In this document: positions 22,233-29,407 of the stretch, piece after piece
How the letters are laid out: each line of letters begins with the position of its first letter
Position numbering within the stretch: position 1 is the stretch's first letter
Source: RBG-16-66-20 sp035308765
Lineage (GTDB): Bacteria > Pseudomonadota > Gammaproteobacteria > Burkholderiales > SG8-39
Reading direction: 5' to 3'
NCBI GenBank assembly: GCA_035308765.1
Contig: DATGGA010000029.1
Span: 1 to 64,000 of the forward strand
Length of the DNA stretch: 64,000 nucleotides
Position numbers and translations under genes: made by a program
Notes under the pieces: generated by a model
Told to the model about the DNA's origin: nothing
Database searches by the model: none
The model's input: the letters and a program-made list of their open reading frames with translations, nothing else

Positions 22233-23144
22233 ATGCTTGAATTGCGGCACCTGCGCTCCCTCGCGGCGATCGCCGGCGCCCGCCGCCTTGCAGACGCGGC
22301 CGAGCACGTGCACCTCACGCAGAGCGCGCTTTCGCACCAGGTACGGGCGCTGGAGGCGCACTACGGCATTACGCTCTTCCAGAGGACGGGCGCCGGGCTC
22401 CGCTTCACGCCGGCCGGCCAGCGGCTGCTGGCGCTGGCGCGCGAGACCCTCGCCGGTGTCCAGAACGCCGAACGCGACCTGCTTCGCCTCAAGGGCGATG
22501 CGGGCGGCGAACTGCGGATCGTGCTGGAGTGCCACACCTGCTTCGACTGGCTGATGCCGGTAATGGACGATTTCCGCCGCCGCTGGCCCGAGGTCGAGGT
22601 GGACCTGGTGGCGGGCTTTCACAGCGACCCGATGAAGCTGCTGCAGACGGGCAAGGCGGAACTGGTCATCGGCTCGCAGCCGCCGCGCGGCAGGGAATGG
22701 ACCGTGCTGCCGCTGTTTCGCTTCGAGATCCTGGTCGTGCTGCCGGTGGAGCACCGCCTGCGCGGAAAGCGCAGCATCGAGGCCGCCGACCTCGCCGGCG
22801 AGACGCTGATTACCTACCCGGTTCCGGAGGAGCGCATCGATTTCATCCGCGAGGTGCTCAAGCCGGCCCGCGTGCGGCTGCCCCGGCGCACGGCGGAGTT
22901 GACGGTCGCCATCCTGCAGCTGGTCGCGAGCCGGCGCGGCATCGCGGCGCTCCCAAATTGGGGACTGAAAAACTACGTGGACCTCGACTATGTTCTGGCC
23001 AAGCGGATCGGGGCGAAAGGCCTGTGGAGCAGCCTCTACGCAGTCGCGCCGAAGGCGCTCGCGGAAAAACCTTATCTCGCCGAGCTGGCCACGATCATCC
23101 GCACCAAGTGCGCAGCCGAGCTGGACGGCATCGAGTTGCTCTAG
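22233..23144 (+). CDS. metR: LysR-type regulator MetR
   Basis: This 303-residue LysR-family protein activates metE with homocysteine as co-inducer and represses itself. The N-terminal winged helix-turn-helix is visible in RLADAAEHVHLTQSALSHQV and the linker helix follows. The effector domain includes LRIVLECHTCFDWLMPVM, typical of MetR in its HTCFDW segment. LITYPVPEERIDFI and GRGIAALPNWGL-like sequence (here SRRGIAALPNWGL) also match MetR rather than other LysR types. Position opposite metE with a perfect MetR box confirms the name. It ends nine bases before the convergent queH gene. Confidence 0.95.
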   Translation: MLELRHLRSLAAIAGARRLADAAEHVHLTQSALSHQVRALEAHYGITLFQRTGAGLRFTPAGQRLLALARETLAGVQNAERDLLRLKGDAGGELRIVLECHTCFDWLMPVMDDFRRRWPEVEVDLVAGFHSDPMKLLQTGKAELVIGSQPPRGREWTVLPLFRFEILVVLPVEHRLRGKRSIEAADLAGETLITYPVPEERIDFIREVLKPARVRLPRRTAELTVAILQLVASRRGIAALPNWGLKNYVDLDYVLAKRIGAKGLWSSLYAVAPKALAEKPYLAELATIIRTKCAAELDGIELL

Positions 23145-23153
23145 GGGCCGCCC

Positions 23154-23807
23154 CTACCCCGCGCCGTAGTACTTGACGCCGATACGGATCGGTTCGCGCC
23201 CCTGGCTGCGGCGATGGCGGTTGGTGTCGCGCAACGAATAGACGCAGCCGCAGTACTCCTGCTGGTAGAACCGCTCGCGCTTGCTGATCTCGACCATGCG
23301 ATTGGCGCCGCCGCCCTTGCGCCAGTTGTAATCCCAGTACGAAAGGCCCGGGTAACGGGCTGCGGCGCGCGCGCCGCAGCCGTTGATCTGCTCCATGTTC
23401 TTCCAGCGCGAGATGCCGAGCGAGCTCGTGATGACGGGAAAGCCGTGCTCGTGCGCGTACAGCGCCGTCCGTTCGAAGCGCATGTCGAAGCACGTGGTGC
23501 AGCGCGCTCCGCGCTCGGGCTCGTTCTCCAGGCCCCGGGCGCGTTTGAACCAGTTGTCGCGATCGTAGTCCGCATCCACGAACGGCACGCCGCGCTTTTC
23601 GGCAAAGCGCACGTTCTCGTCCTTGCGCAGCTCGTACTCCTTCTGCGGATGGATGTTCGGGTTGTAGAAGAAGATCGTGTAGCCGACGCCGGAGGCGAGC
23701 ATCGCCTCCATCACCTCGCCGGAGCACGGCGCGCAGCAGGAGTGCAGCAGTACCTTGCTCCCGCCTGCCGGCAGGGGCAGAGGCGCGCGCTCGAAGTCGG
23801 CGTTCAT
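23154..23807 (-). CDS. queH: Epoxyqueuosine reductase QueH
   Basis: QueH (formerly DUF208) reduces epoxyqueuosine to queuosine in tRNA and is a non-orthologous replacement of the cobalamin enzyme QueG. The 217-residue product has the expected cysteine groups: LLHSCCAPCSGEV at the N-terminus, ARCTTCFDMRFERTA in the middle and EYCGCVYSLRD near the end, which bind a 4Fe-4S cluster and a second iron. TSSLGISRWKN is also conserved. The ATG at 23807 is used; upstream in-frame sequence is Arg-rich and not family-like. It follows the HD-domain gene by 10 bases and so ends the guaB-guaA-HD-queH unit. QueF for the same pathway is at 59539. Confidence 0.92.
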   Translation of the reverse strand: MNADFERAPLPLPAGGSKVLLHSCCAPCSGEVMEAMLASGVGYTIFFYNPNIHPQKEYELRKDENVRFAEKRGVPFVDADYDRDNWFKRARGLENEPERGARCTTCFDMRFERTALYAHEHGFPVITSSLGISRWKNMEQINGCGARAAARYPGLSYWDYNWRKGGGANRMVEISKRERFYQQEYCGCVYSLRDTNRHRRSQGREPIRIGVKYYGAG

Positions 23808-23817
23808 GGACGGGATT

Positions 23818-25107
23818 CTACCGGTCTCGCTGCGCCACGGCGTGTTCGGACGGATAGCCAAACAGCGCGGCCGCCGCTTGCGCCGTCTTCGCCGCGGCTT
23901 CTCCGGGCACAAAGACATAGAAGCGCCACAACCCGGCATAGCGCTCTTCCATGACGCGGATTTCTCCGTGTGCCGCATTGTCCGGATCGTTCAGGCGGGC
24001 CAGCCCGGTTCCGGCCTGAACGAGCGCCGCGGCCTCTTTCATCACTGTCAGCGCCGGACAATAGACGACGACGTCGCCCGGCGAAAGCCCGAGTTCCGCC
24101 GCAAGGCGCGCTTCCGCCAGCGAGCGGCCGGAACGCGACTCGTGGTAGTCCCGCACGAATGCCGAGCGCTGCTCCGGCCCGATGGTCTGGGCCGAGACGA
24201 CGTAACCGCGCTTGAGCAGGTCCCGCCGGTGCAGGCGCCGCGCCAGCGCCGCGACCGGCGGTTGACTGCTGCGCGCCAGGCGATCCAGAAACGTCCAGTC
24301 GTTCAGGCCCAGCAGGCCGTTCTCATCGAGCTCGCCGGCGTCGACGGCAAGCTCCACCGCTTTCGAGATCATCGCGCCCGCCGCGACCTTGGTATGGTGG
24401 TAGTAGACCCGCTCGGTAAGGAAGTAGCGCATGCGCAGAAGCTGGATCACTTCGGAGCGCGCGTCCGGGCGCTCCATGCCGTGCTTCGCCATGCGCAGCG
24501 CGAGCCGGTCCTCGGCGACTGAAAAATACCGGAGCACCCGATCGTCGTAGTCGTGCCTGAGGCCGGCAAAGCAGCTGTCCCGCCTGAGATAGTCGAGAAG
24601 GTCGGCATCGATGGTGCTGGAGACCACGTCCCGCGCCCATTTGGGCAGACCGCTCGGTCCGGATCCGAGGAGAAAAATCACCTCGTTGCGCAGGCCCAGT
24701 CTCGCCAAGTCTTCGCCAAGCTCGCCTTCCAGCAGGCGTCCCAGACGATCGCCCTTGTCGTGGCGCGGGAAAAGGCGGCGCTCATCTTCCAGCGTATGGC
24801 CGAAAGGCACGTGCGTGACATCGTGCAAGAGTGCCGCCGCTCCGACAAGCGCTTCGACTTCGACGGAAATCGCCGCACCGCTCTCCCTGAGAGCAGCGAC
24901 GATGCGATGCGACGCGGCGCAAGCGCCGAGCGAATGATCGAATCGCGTGTGGACTGCGCTGGGATAGACGAGGTGTGCGGTACCCAGTTGCTTGATCCCG
25001 CGCAACCTCTGAACAGCCGGCAGATCGAGCACCGCAGATTCCAGATTGCCGAGCTTTATATCCCCGTGAACCGCGTCACGGATCACTAGATTCCGCTGCA
25101 GGGCCAT
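23818..25107 (-). CDS. HD-domain phosphohydrolase, SAMHD1/dNTPase-like
   Basis: This 429-residue member of the HD superfamily contains SAMHD1 and bacterial dNTP triphosphohydrolases. It has the family N-terminus IRDAVHGDIKL, then RLRGIKQLG and YPSAVHTRFDHSLGACA with the first His ligand, LLHDVTHVPFGHTLED with the HD pair, and STIDADLLDYLRRDSCFAG with the last Asp. All metal ligands are present. The C-terminal part after residue 270 is less conserved. Likely activity is hydrolysis of deoxynucleoside triphosphates, but the substrate is not proven by sequence. It starts 17 bases after guaA, placing it in a guanine-nucleotide operon. MALQRNLV is the chosen start. Confidence 0.9.
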   Translation of the reverse strand: MALQRNLVIRDAVHGDIKLGNLESAVLDLPAVQRLRGIKQLGTAHLVYPSAVHTRFDHSLGACAASHRIVAALRESGAAISVEVEALVGAAALLHDVTHVPFGHTLEDERRLFPRHDKGDRLGRLLEGELGEDLARLGLRNEVIFLLGSGPSGLPKWARDVVSSTIDADLLDYLRRDSCFAGLRHDYDDRVLRYFSVAEDRLALRMAKHGMERPDARSEVIQLLRMRYFLTERVYYHHTKVAAGAMISKAVELAVDAGELDENGLLGLNDWTFLDRLARSSQPPVAALARRLHRRDLLKRGYVVSAQTIGPEQRSAFVRDYHESRSGRSLAEARLAAELGLSPGDVVVYCPALTVMKEAAALVQAGTGLARLNDPDNAAHGEIRVMEERYAGLWRFYVFVPGEAAAKTAQAAAALFGYPSEHAVAQRDR

Positions 25108-25124
25108 TGTCCGACGGACTCCCG

Positions 25125-26699
25125 TCACTCCCACTCGATCGTGGCCGGGGGCTTGGAGGAGATGTCGTAGGCCACGCGGTTGATGCCGCGAACCTCGTTG
25201 ATGATGCGGCTCGACACTTTTGCCAGCAGTTCGTGCGGCAGCGGCGCCCAGCCTGCGGTCATGAAGTCGGATGTTTCCACTGCGCGCAGCGCGACCACGT
25301 ATTCGTAAGTCCGGCCGTCGCCCATGACGCCGACCGATTTTACCGGCAGGAACACGGCGAAGGCCTGGGCGGTCCTGTCGTACCAGCCCGCGTTCCGGAG
25401 TTCCTCGGTGAAGATGGCGTCGGCGCGCTGCAGCAGCCCCACGTAATCCCGCTTTACTTCGCCGAGCACGCGCACTCCCAGTCCCGGCCCGGGGAAAGGA
25501 TGGCGGAACACCATGTCGCGCGGCAGCCCGAGCGCGAGACCCAGTTCGCGCACCTCGTCCTTGAAAAGTTCACGCAACGGTTCCAGCAGCTTGAGCTTGA
25601 GCGATTTCGGCAGGCCGCCGACGTTGTGGTGCGACTTGATGGTGACGGCCTTCTTGCCGGCAGCACCACTGCGGGCGCCCGCCGATTCGATGACGTCGGG
25701 GTAGATGGTCCCTTGAGCGAGCCATTGCGCGCCTTTTATTCCTTTTGCTTCCTTTTGAAAGACGTCGACGAACAATTTGCCGATGATCTTCCGTTTCTTC
25801 TCGGGGTCGGCGACGCCCTTCAGCGCCTTGAACATGCCGGCGCCGGCATCGACGTGAATGACCCTGACCTGCAGGTTGTTCGCGAACGTATCCATCACCT
25901 GCTTCGCCTCATTCAGACGCAGCAGGCCGTGGTCGACGAACACGCAGGTGAGCTGTTTGCCGATCGCCTTGTGGATCAGCGCGGCGGCCACCGAAGAGTC
26001 GACGCCGCCTGAGAGTCCGAGGATGACCTCCTCGTTTCCGACCTGTCGCTTTATTCTCTTGATCGATTCAACGACATAATTCGGCATCGTCCAGTCGCCG
26101 GCGCAGCCGCTGATCTCGCGTACGAAGCGGTGCAGCAGCCTGGTGCCCTGCGCGGTGTGCGTCACTTCGGGGTGGAACTGCACCGCGTAGTAACGGCGGA
26201 CTTCGTCCGCCATGCCAGCGATCGGGCAGGATTCGGTGGAGGCCATCAGCTTGAAGCCCGGCGGCATCTCGACCACCTTGTCGCCGTGGCTCATCCAGAC
26301 TTTCAGCATGCCGTGGCCTTCCGGCGTGCGGAAATCTTCTATACCGTCGAGCAGCCTGGTATGACCGCGGGCGCGCACCTCGGCGTAGCCGAACTCGCGC
26401 AGCTTGCCGGGCTCCACCTTGCCGCCGAGCTGCTGCGCCATGGTCTGCATGCCGTAGCAGATGCCCAGCACCGGCACGCCGAGCTCGAACACGGCCTTGG
26501 GCGCCTTGAGCGTGGAATCCTCGTAGGCCGAGGCATGGCTGCCGGAAAGGATGATTCCCTTCGGCGCGAATTCGCGCACGAAGGCGTCGCTGGCGTCGCA
26601 AGGATGGATCTCGCAGTAAACCTTGGCTTCGCGTACCCGGCGTGCAATCAACTGCGTGTACTGCGCGCCGAAATCGAGGATGAGAATTCTGCCGTGCAC
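25125..26699 (-). CDS. guaA: GMP synthase (glutamine-hydrolysing)
   Basis: GuaA converts XMP to GMP using glutamine and ATP. The 524-residue protein has a class I amidotransferase domain with Cys81 in LGICYGMQ and the His/Glu in FHPEVTH, then the ATP-pyrophosphatase domain with LGLSGGVDSSVAAALI, and a dimerisation domain ending KPPATIEWE. The start is a GTG four bases after the guaB stop; it gives the usual N-terminus GRILILDFGAQYTQLIARRV. Longer frames upstream run into guaB and are not family-like. Together with guaB this is the standard GMP branch from IMP. Confidence 0.98.
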   Translation of the reverse strand: MHGRILILDFGAQYTQLIARRVREAKVYCEIHPCDASDAFVREFAPKGIILSGSHASAYEDSTLKAPKAVFELGVPVLGICYGMQTMAQQLGGKVEPGKLREFGYAEVRARGHTRLLDGIEDFRTPEGHGMLKVWMSHGDKVVEMPPGFKLMASTESCPIAGMADEVRRYYAVQFHPEVTHTAQGTRLLHRFVREISGCAGDWTMPNYVVESIKRIKRQVGNEEVILGLSGGVDSSVAAALIHKAIGKQLTCVFVDHGLLRLNEAKQVMDTFANNLQVRVIHVDAGAGMFKALKGVADPEKKRKIIGKLFVDVFQKEAKGIKGAQWLAQGTIYPDVIESAGARSGAAGKKAVTIKSHHNVGGLPKSLKLKLLEPLRELFKDEVRELGLALGLPRDMVFRHPFPGPGLGVRVLGEVKRDYVGLLQRADAIFTEELRNAGWYDRTAQAFAVFLPVKSVGVMGDGRTYEYVVALRAVETSDFMTAGWAPLPHELLAKVSSRIINEVRGINRVAYDISSKPPATIEWE

Positions 26700-26703
26700 A
26701 GCC

Positions 26704-28164
26704 CTACTCGACGCGGTAATTCGGGGCCTCCTTGACGATCTGGACGTCGTGCACGTGCGACTCGCGCATCCCGGCGGACGTGATCTCAACGAATTGCGAC
26801 CGCGTGCGCAGTTCATCGATGTTCTTGCAGCCGGTATAGCCCATGCTCGCGCGCACGCCGCCCAGCAGCTGCTCGATCATCGACAGCGCGCTGCCCTTGA
26901 ACGGCACCCGGCCCTCGACGCCTTCCGGCACCAGCTTGTCCACGTTCATTTCGGAGTCCTGGAAATAGCGGTCCGCGGAGCCCTTCTGCATCGCGCCCAG
27001 CGAACCCATGCCGCGGTACGACTTGTAGGAGCGCCCCTGGTAGAGCTCGATGTCGCCGGGCGCTTCCTCGGTGCCGGCAAACAGGGAGCCCAGCATCACC
27101 ACGTGAGCGCCAGCGCCCAGCGCCTTGGCAATGTCGCCCGAAAACCGGATGCCGCCATCGGCGATCAGCGGTACGCCCGATTTTGCCAGCGCCTCCGCAA
27201 CGTTCATGATGGCCGAGATCTGCGGCACGCCGACGCCCGCCACCACTCGTGTGGTGCAGATGGAGCCCGGGCCGATGCCGACCTTCACCCCGTCGGCGCC
27301 GTGGTCGACCAGCGCGCGGGCGCCGTCGCCGGTGCCGACATTGCCGCCGATGACCTGCATGTTCGGATATTTCTTCTTGATCCACTTCACGCGGTCCAGG
27401 ACGCCCTTGGCGTGCCCGTGCGCCGTATCCACCACGAGCACGTCCACGCCGGCGTCGACAAGCCGTTCCACGCGTTCGTCGGTGCCCTCGCCCACGCCGA
27501 CCGCCGCGCCGGCGCGCAGCTTGCCCTGCGCGTCCTTGCAGGCGTCCGGGTGCTCGGTTTCCTTGATGATGTCCTTGACGGTGACGAGCCCCTTCAAGCG
27601 CCACTGCTTGTCCACCACCAGCACGCGCTCGAGGCGGTGCTTGTGCAGCAGCGCCAGCGCATCGGCGCGGCTTGCGCTCTCGCTCACGGTCACCAGCTTC
27701 TTCTGCGGCGTCATGATGTTGCGCACCGGCTGGTCGAGTTTCTTCTCGAAGCGCAGGTCACGGTTGGTAACGATGCCGACGACCTTGCCGGCCGCCACCA
27801 CCGGAAAGCCCGAGATGCGGTGCCTCTTCTGCAGCGCGATGACCTGCCGCACGCGCATCTCCGGCGTCACGGTCATGGGATCGCGCAGTACGCCGGATTC
27901 GAAGCGCTTCACCTTGGCCACTTCGGCGGCATGCTCCTTCGGCGAGAAATTCTTGTGGATGATGCCGATGCCGCCCTCCTGGGCGATGGCGATCGCGAGC
28001 CGCGCCTCGGTCACCGTGTCCATGGCGGCCGATACCAGCGGCATGTTCAACTCGAGTTTTCGGGTAAGGCGGGACTTCAGGGAAACATCACGCGGCAGGA
28101 CGCGTGAATGGGCGGGAAGAAGGAGGACATCGTCGAAGGTCAGCGCCTTCTGGATCACCCGCAT
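26704..28164 (-). CDS. guaB: Inosine-5'-monophosphate dehydrogenase
   Basis: GuaB oxidises IMP to XMP with NAD+, the committed step to guanine nucleotides. The 486-residue protein begins MRVIQKALTFDDVLLLPAHS and has two CBS domains in the middle (about residues 93-205). The catalytic loop is GPGSICTTRVVAGVGVPQ, and the flap carries the RYFQD segment. GGIRFSGDIAKALGAGA and YRGMGSLGAM are also standard. The ATG at 28164 is preceded by AAGG at good spacing and by a strong promoter at 28189-28217. It is the first gene of the guaB-guaA-HD-queH unit. Confidence 0.98.
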   Translation of the reverse strand: MRVIQKALTFDDVLLLPAHSRVLPRDVSLKSRLTRKLELNMPLVSAAMDTVTEARLAIAIAQEGGIGIIHKNFSPKEHAAEVAKVKRFESGVLRDPMTVTPEMRVRQVIALQKRHRISGFPVVAAGKVVGIVTNRDLRFEKKLDQPVRNIMTPQKKLVTVSESASRADALALLHKHRLERVLVVDKQWRLKGLVTVKDIIKETEHPDACKDAQGKLRAGAAVGVGEGTDERVERLVDAGVDVLVVDTAHGHAKGVLDRVKWIKKKYPNMQVIGGNVGTGDGARALVDHGADGVKVGIGPGSICTTRVVAGVGVPQISAIMNVAEALAKSGVPLIADGGIRFSGDIAKALGAGAHVVMLGSLFAGTEEAPGDIELYQGRSYKSYRGMGSLGAMQKGSADRYFQDSEMNVDKLVPEGVEGRVPFKGSALSMIEQLLGGVRASMGYTGCKNIDELRTRSQFVEITSAGMRESHVHDVQIVKEAPNYRVE

Positions 28165-28188
28165 GGCTACCTTGGCTTTCAAAAACGC

Positions 28189-28217
28189 ATTATACGGGAG
28201 TAATGTGCGCTCGTCAT
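28189..28217 (-). promoter_or_regulatory. Promoter of guaBA
   Basis: On the minus strand a perfect TATAAT (28194 to 28189) is preceded by ATGACG (28217 to 28212; 4 of 6 to TTGACA) with a 17-base spacer. The predicted start is about 18 bases before the guaB ATG. The -35 element overlaps the stop codon of rnfH. Confidence 0.75.
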
Positions 28218-28519
28218 GCGCGCGACGAAAGCCGGCGCGCGCGCCGCGTACGGACAGCGCGCTGACGTCTGGCCTCCTTGGGATCCGCCGCAAGCGGTCG
28301 CAGGATTTCGACCCGGTCGCCGTCCCGCAGCACATGTCCCGGCGCGATTCGCCTGCCGAAATTTCCCAGCGCGAGGTCCGGGTCCGCCAACCGGCGGCGC
28401 GTCGCGATGCCGCTTGCCGCCACGGCTTCGCGGGCGGTGGCGCCTTCCCGCAAATCCAGGGAGACGATGTCCTGGACATCGGCCAGCGCGTAAACGACCT
28501 CAACGCGCAGCCTGGCCAT
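28214..28519 (-). CDS. rnfH: RnfH family protein
   Basis: The 101-residue protein has a ubiquitin-like (beta-grasp) fold of the RnfH/YfjF family (UPF0125). It begins MARLRVEVVYALADVQDIVSL, has the central REGATAREAVAASGI and DPDLALGNFGR, and VLRDGDRVEILRPL before a basic C-terminal tail of about 20 Arg-rich residues. Its gene next to the RatA-like gene is the conserved pairing in proteobacteria, where rnfH was also called ratB. The molecular function is not settled. Its start overlaps the end of ratA by 20 bases, so both are from one mRNA. Confidence 0.92.
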   Translation of the reverse strand: MARLRVEVVYALADVQDIVSLDLREGATAREAVAASGIATRRRLADPDLALGNFGRRIAPGHVLRDGDRVEILRPLAADPKEARRQRAVRTRRARRLSSRA

Positions 28520-28946
28520 CCAGATGCGCCCTGGCGCGGCGCGCAAACGCCTCGACGGTGCTGTCGGCGATCCTGCTGAACACCGGATCGAGCGCGGCGG
28601 CCACGATGCGGCTGGAGAACTCGTACTCCAGGGAAAATTCGACTCTGGCCGCGTTCGCCTCCAGCGGCGTGAAGCGCCAGGCCGCGGCGAAATGCTTGAA
28701 CGGACCTTCGAGCAATTGCATGTCGATCGAGCGCCCCGGGACGTTGGTGTTTTCCGTGGTGAAGGATTGCCTGACGCCTTTCACGCCCAGCGTCAGAGTG
28801 GCCACGGTCCGCCCGGGCGTGCGCTCGCGCACCTCGGCCGCCGCGCACCAGGGCAGGAACGATGGATAGGATTCGACATCCTCGGCCAGCGCATAGAACG
28901 CTTCGGCGCTGCTTTCGACGATTGCCGAGCGTGAGATGCGCTTCAT
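28500..28946 (-). CDS. ratA: RatA-like START/COQ10-family protein
   Basis: The 148-residue SRPBCC-fold protein starts MKRISRSAIVESSAEAFYALAEDVESYPSFLPWC-like sequence with the hallmark EDVESYPSFLPWC (residues 22-34). A conserved FKHFAAAWRFTPLE strand and the final helix DPVFSRIADSTVEAF follow. Homologues are described either as COQ10-like ubiquinone-binding proteins or as RatA, which inhibits 70S ribosome association in E. coli. Sequence alone cannot separate these roles. It lies head-to-head with smpB, 17 bases apart, an arrangement conserved in many proteobacteria and consistent with a link to translation. Confidence 0.92.
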   Translation of the reverse strand: MKRISRSAIVESSAEAFYALAEDVESYPSFLPWCAAAEVRERTPGRTVATLTLGVKGVRQSFTTENTNVPGRSIDMQLLEGPFKHFAAAWRFTPLEANAARVEFSLEYEFSSRIVAAALDPVFSRIADSTVEAFARRARAHLDGQAAR

Positions 28947-28963
28947 GGGAAAATCCGGGTCCC

Positions 28964-29407
28964 ATGTCGATCGTCGAGAACCGCAAGGCCTTCCACGACT
29001 ACTTCGTCGAGGAGCGCTACGAAGCCGGCCTCGTGCTCGAGGGCTGGGAGGTCAAGGCGATCCGCGCCGGCCGCGCCAACATCGGCGACGCCTACGTCAT
29101 CGTCCAGGAAGGCGCGCTCTGGCTGATCGGCAGCCACATATCGCCGCTGCTCGCCGCATCCACGCATGTGAAGGCGGATCCGATGCGCACCCGCAAGCTG
29201 CTGATGAAGGCCGAGGAAATCCGGCGCCTGATCGGCAAGGTCGAACAGCGCGGCTATACCCTGATCCCGCTCGACCTGCACTTCGCCAAGGGGCGCATCA
29301 AGCTGCAGGTCGCGCTTGCCAAGGGCAAGCTCAAGCACGATAAGCGGGCAGCGGAGCGAGAGAAGGAATGGCAGCGGGAGAAGACCCGCCTGCTGCGTCC
29401 GCGCTGA
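28964..29407 (+). CDS. smpB: SsrA-binding protein SmpB
   Basis: SmpB binds tmRNA and is required for trans-translation of stalled ribosomes. The 147-residue protein has NRKAFHDYFVEERYEAGLVL at the N-terminus, WEVKAIRAGRANIGDAY, and the C-terminal KHDKRAAEREKEWQREK tail that enters the mRNA channel. Its core length is normal. The ATG at 28964 is used. The last 77 bases overlap the 3' end of ppsA on the opposite strand, which is unusual (see findings). tmRNA itself is not in the window. Confidence 0.97.
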   Translation: MSIVENRKAFHDYFVEERYEAGLVLEGWEVKAIRAGRANIGDAYVIVQEGALWLIGSHISPLLAASTHVKADPMRTRKLLMKAEEIRRLIGKVEQRGYTLIPLDLHFAKGRIKLQVALAKGKLKHDKRAAEREKEWQREKTRLLRPR

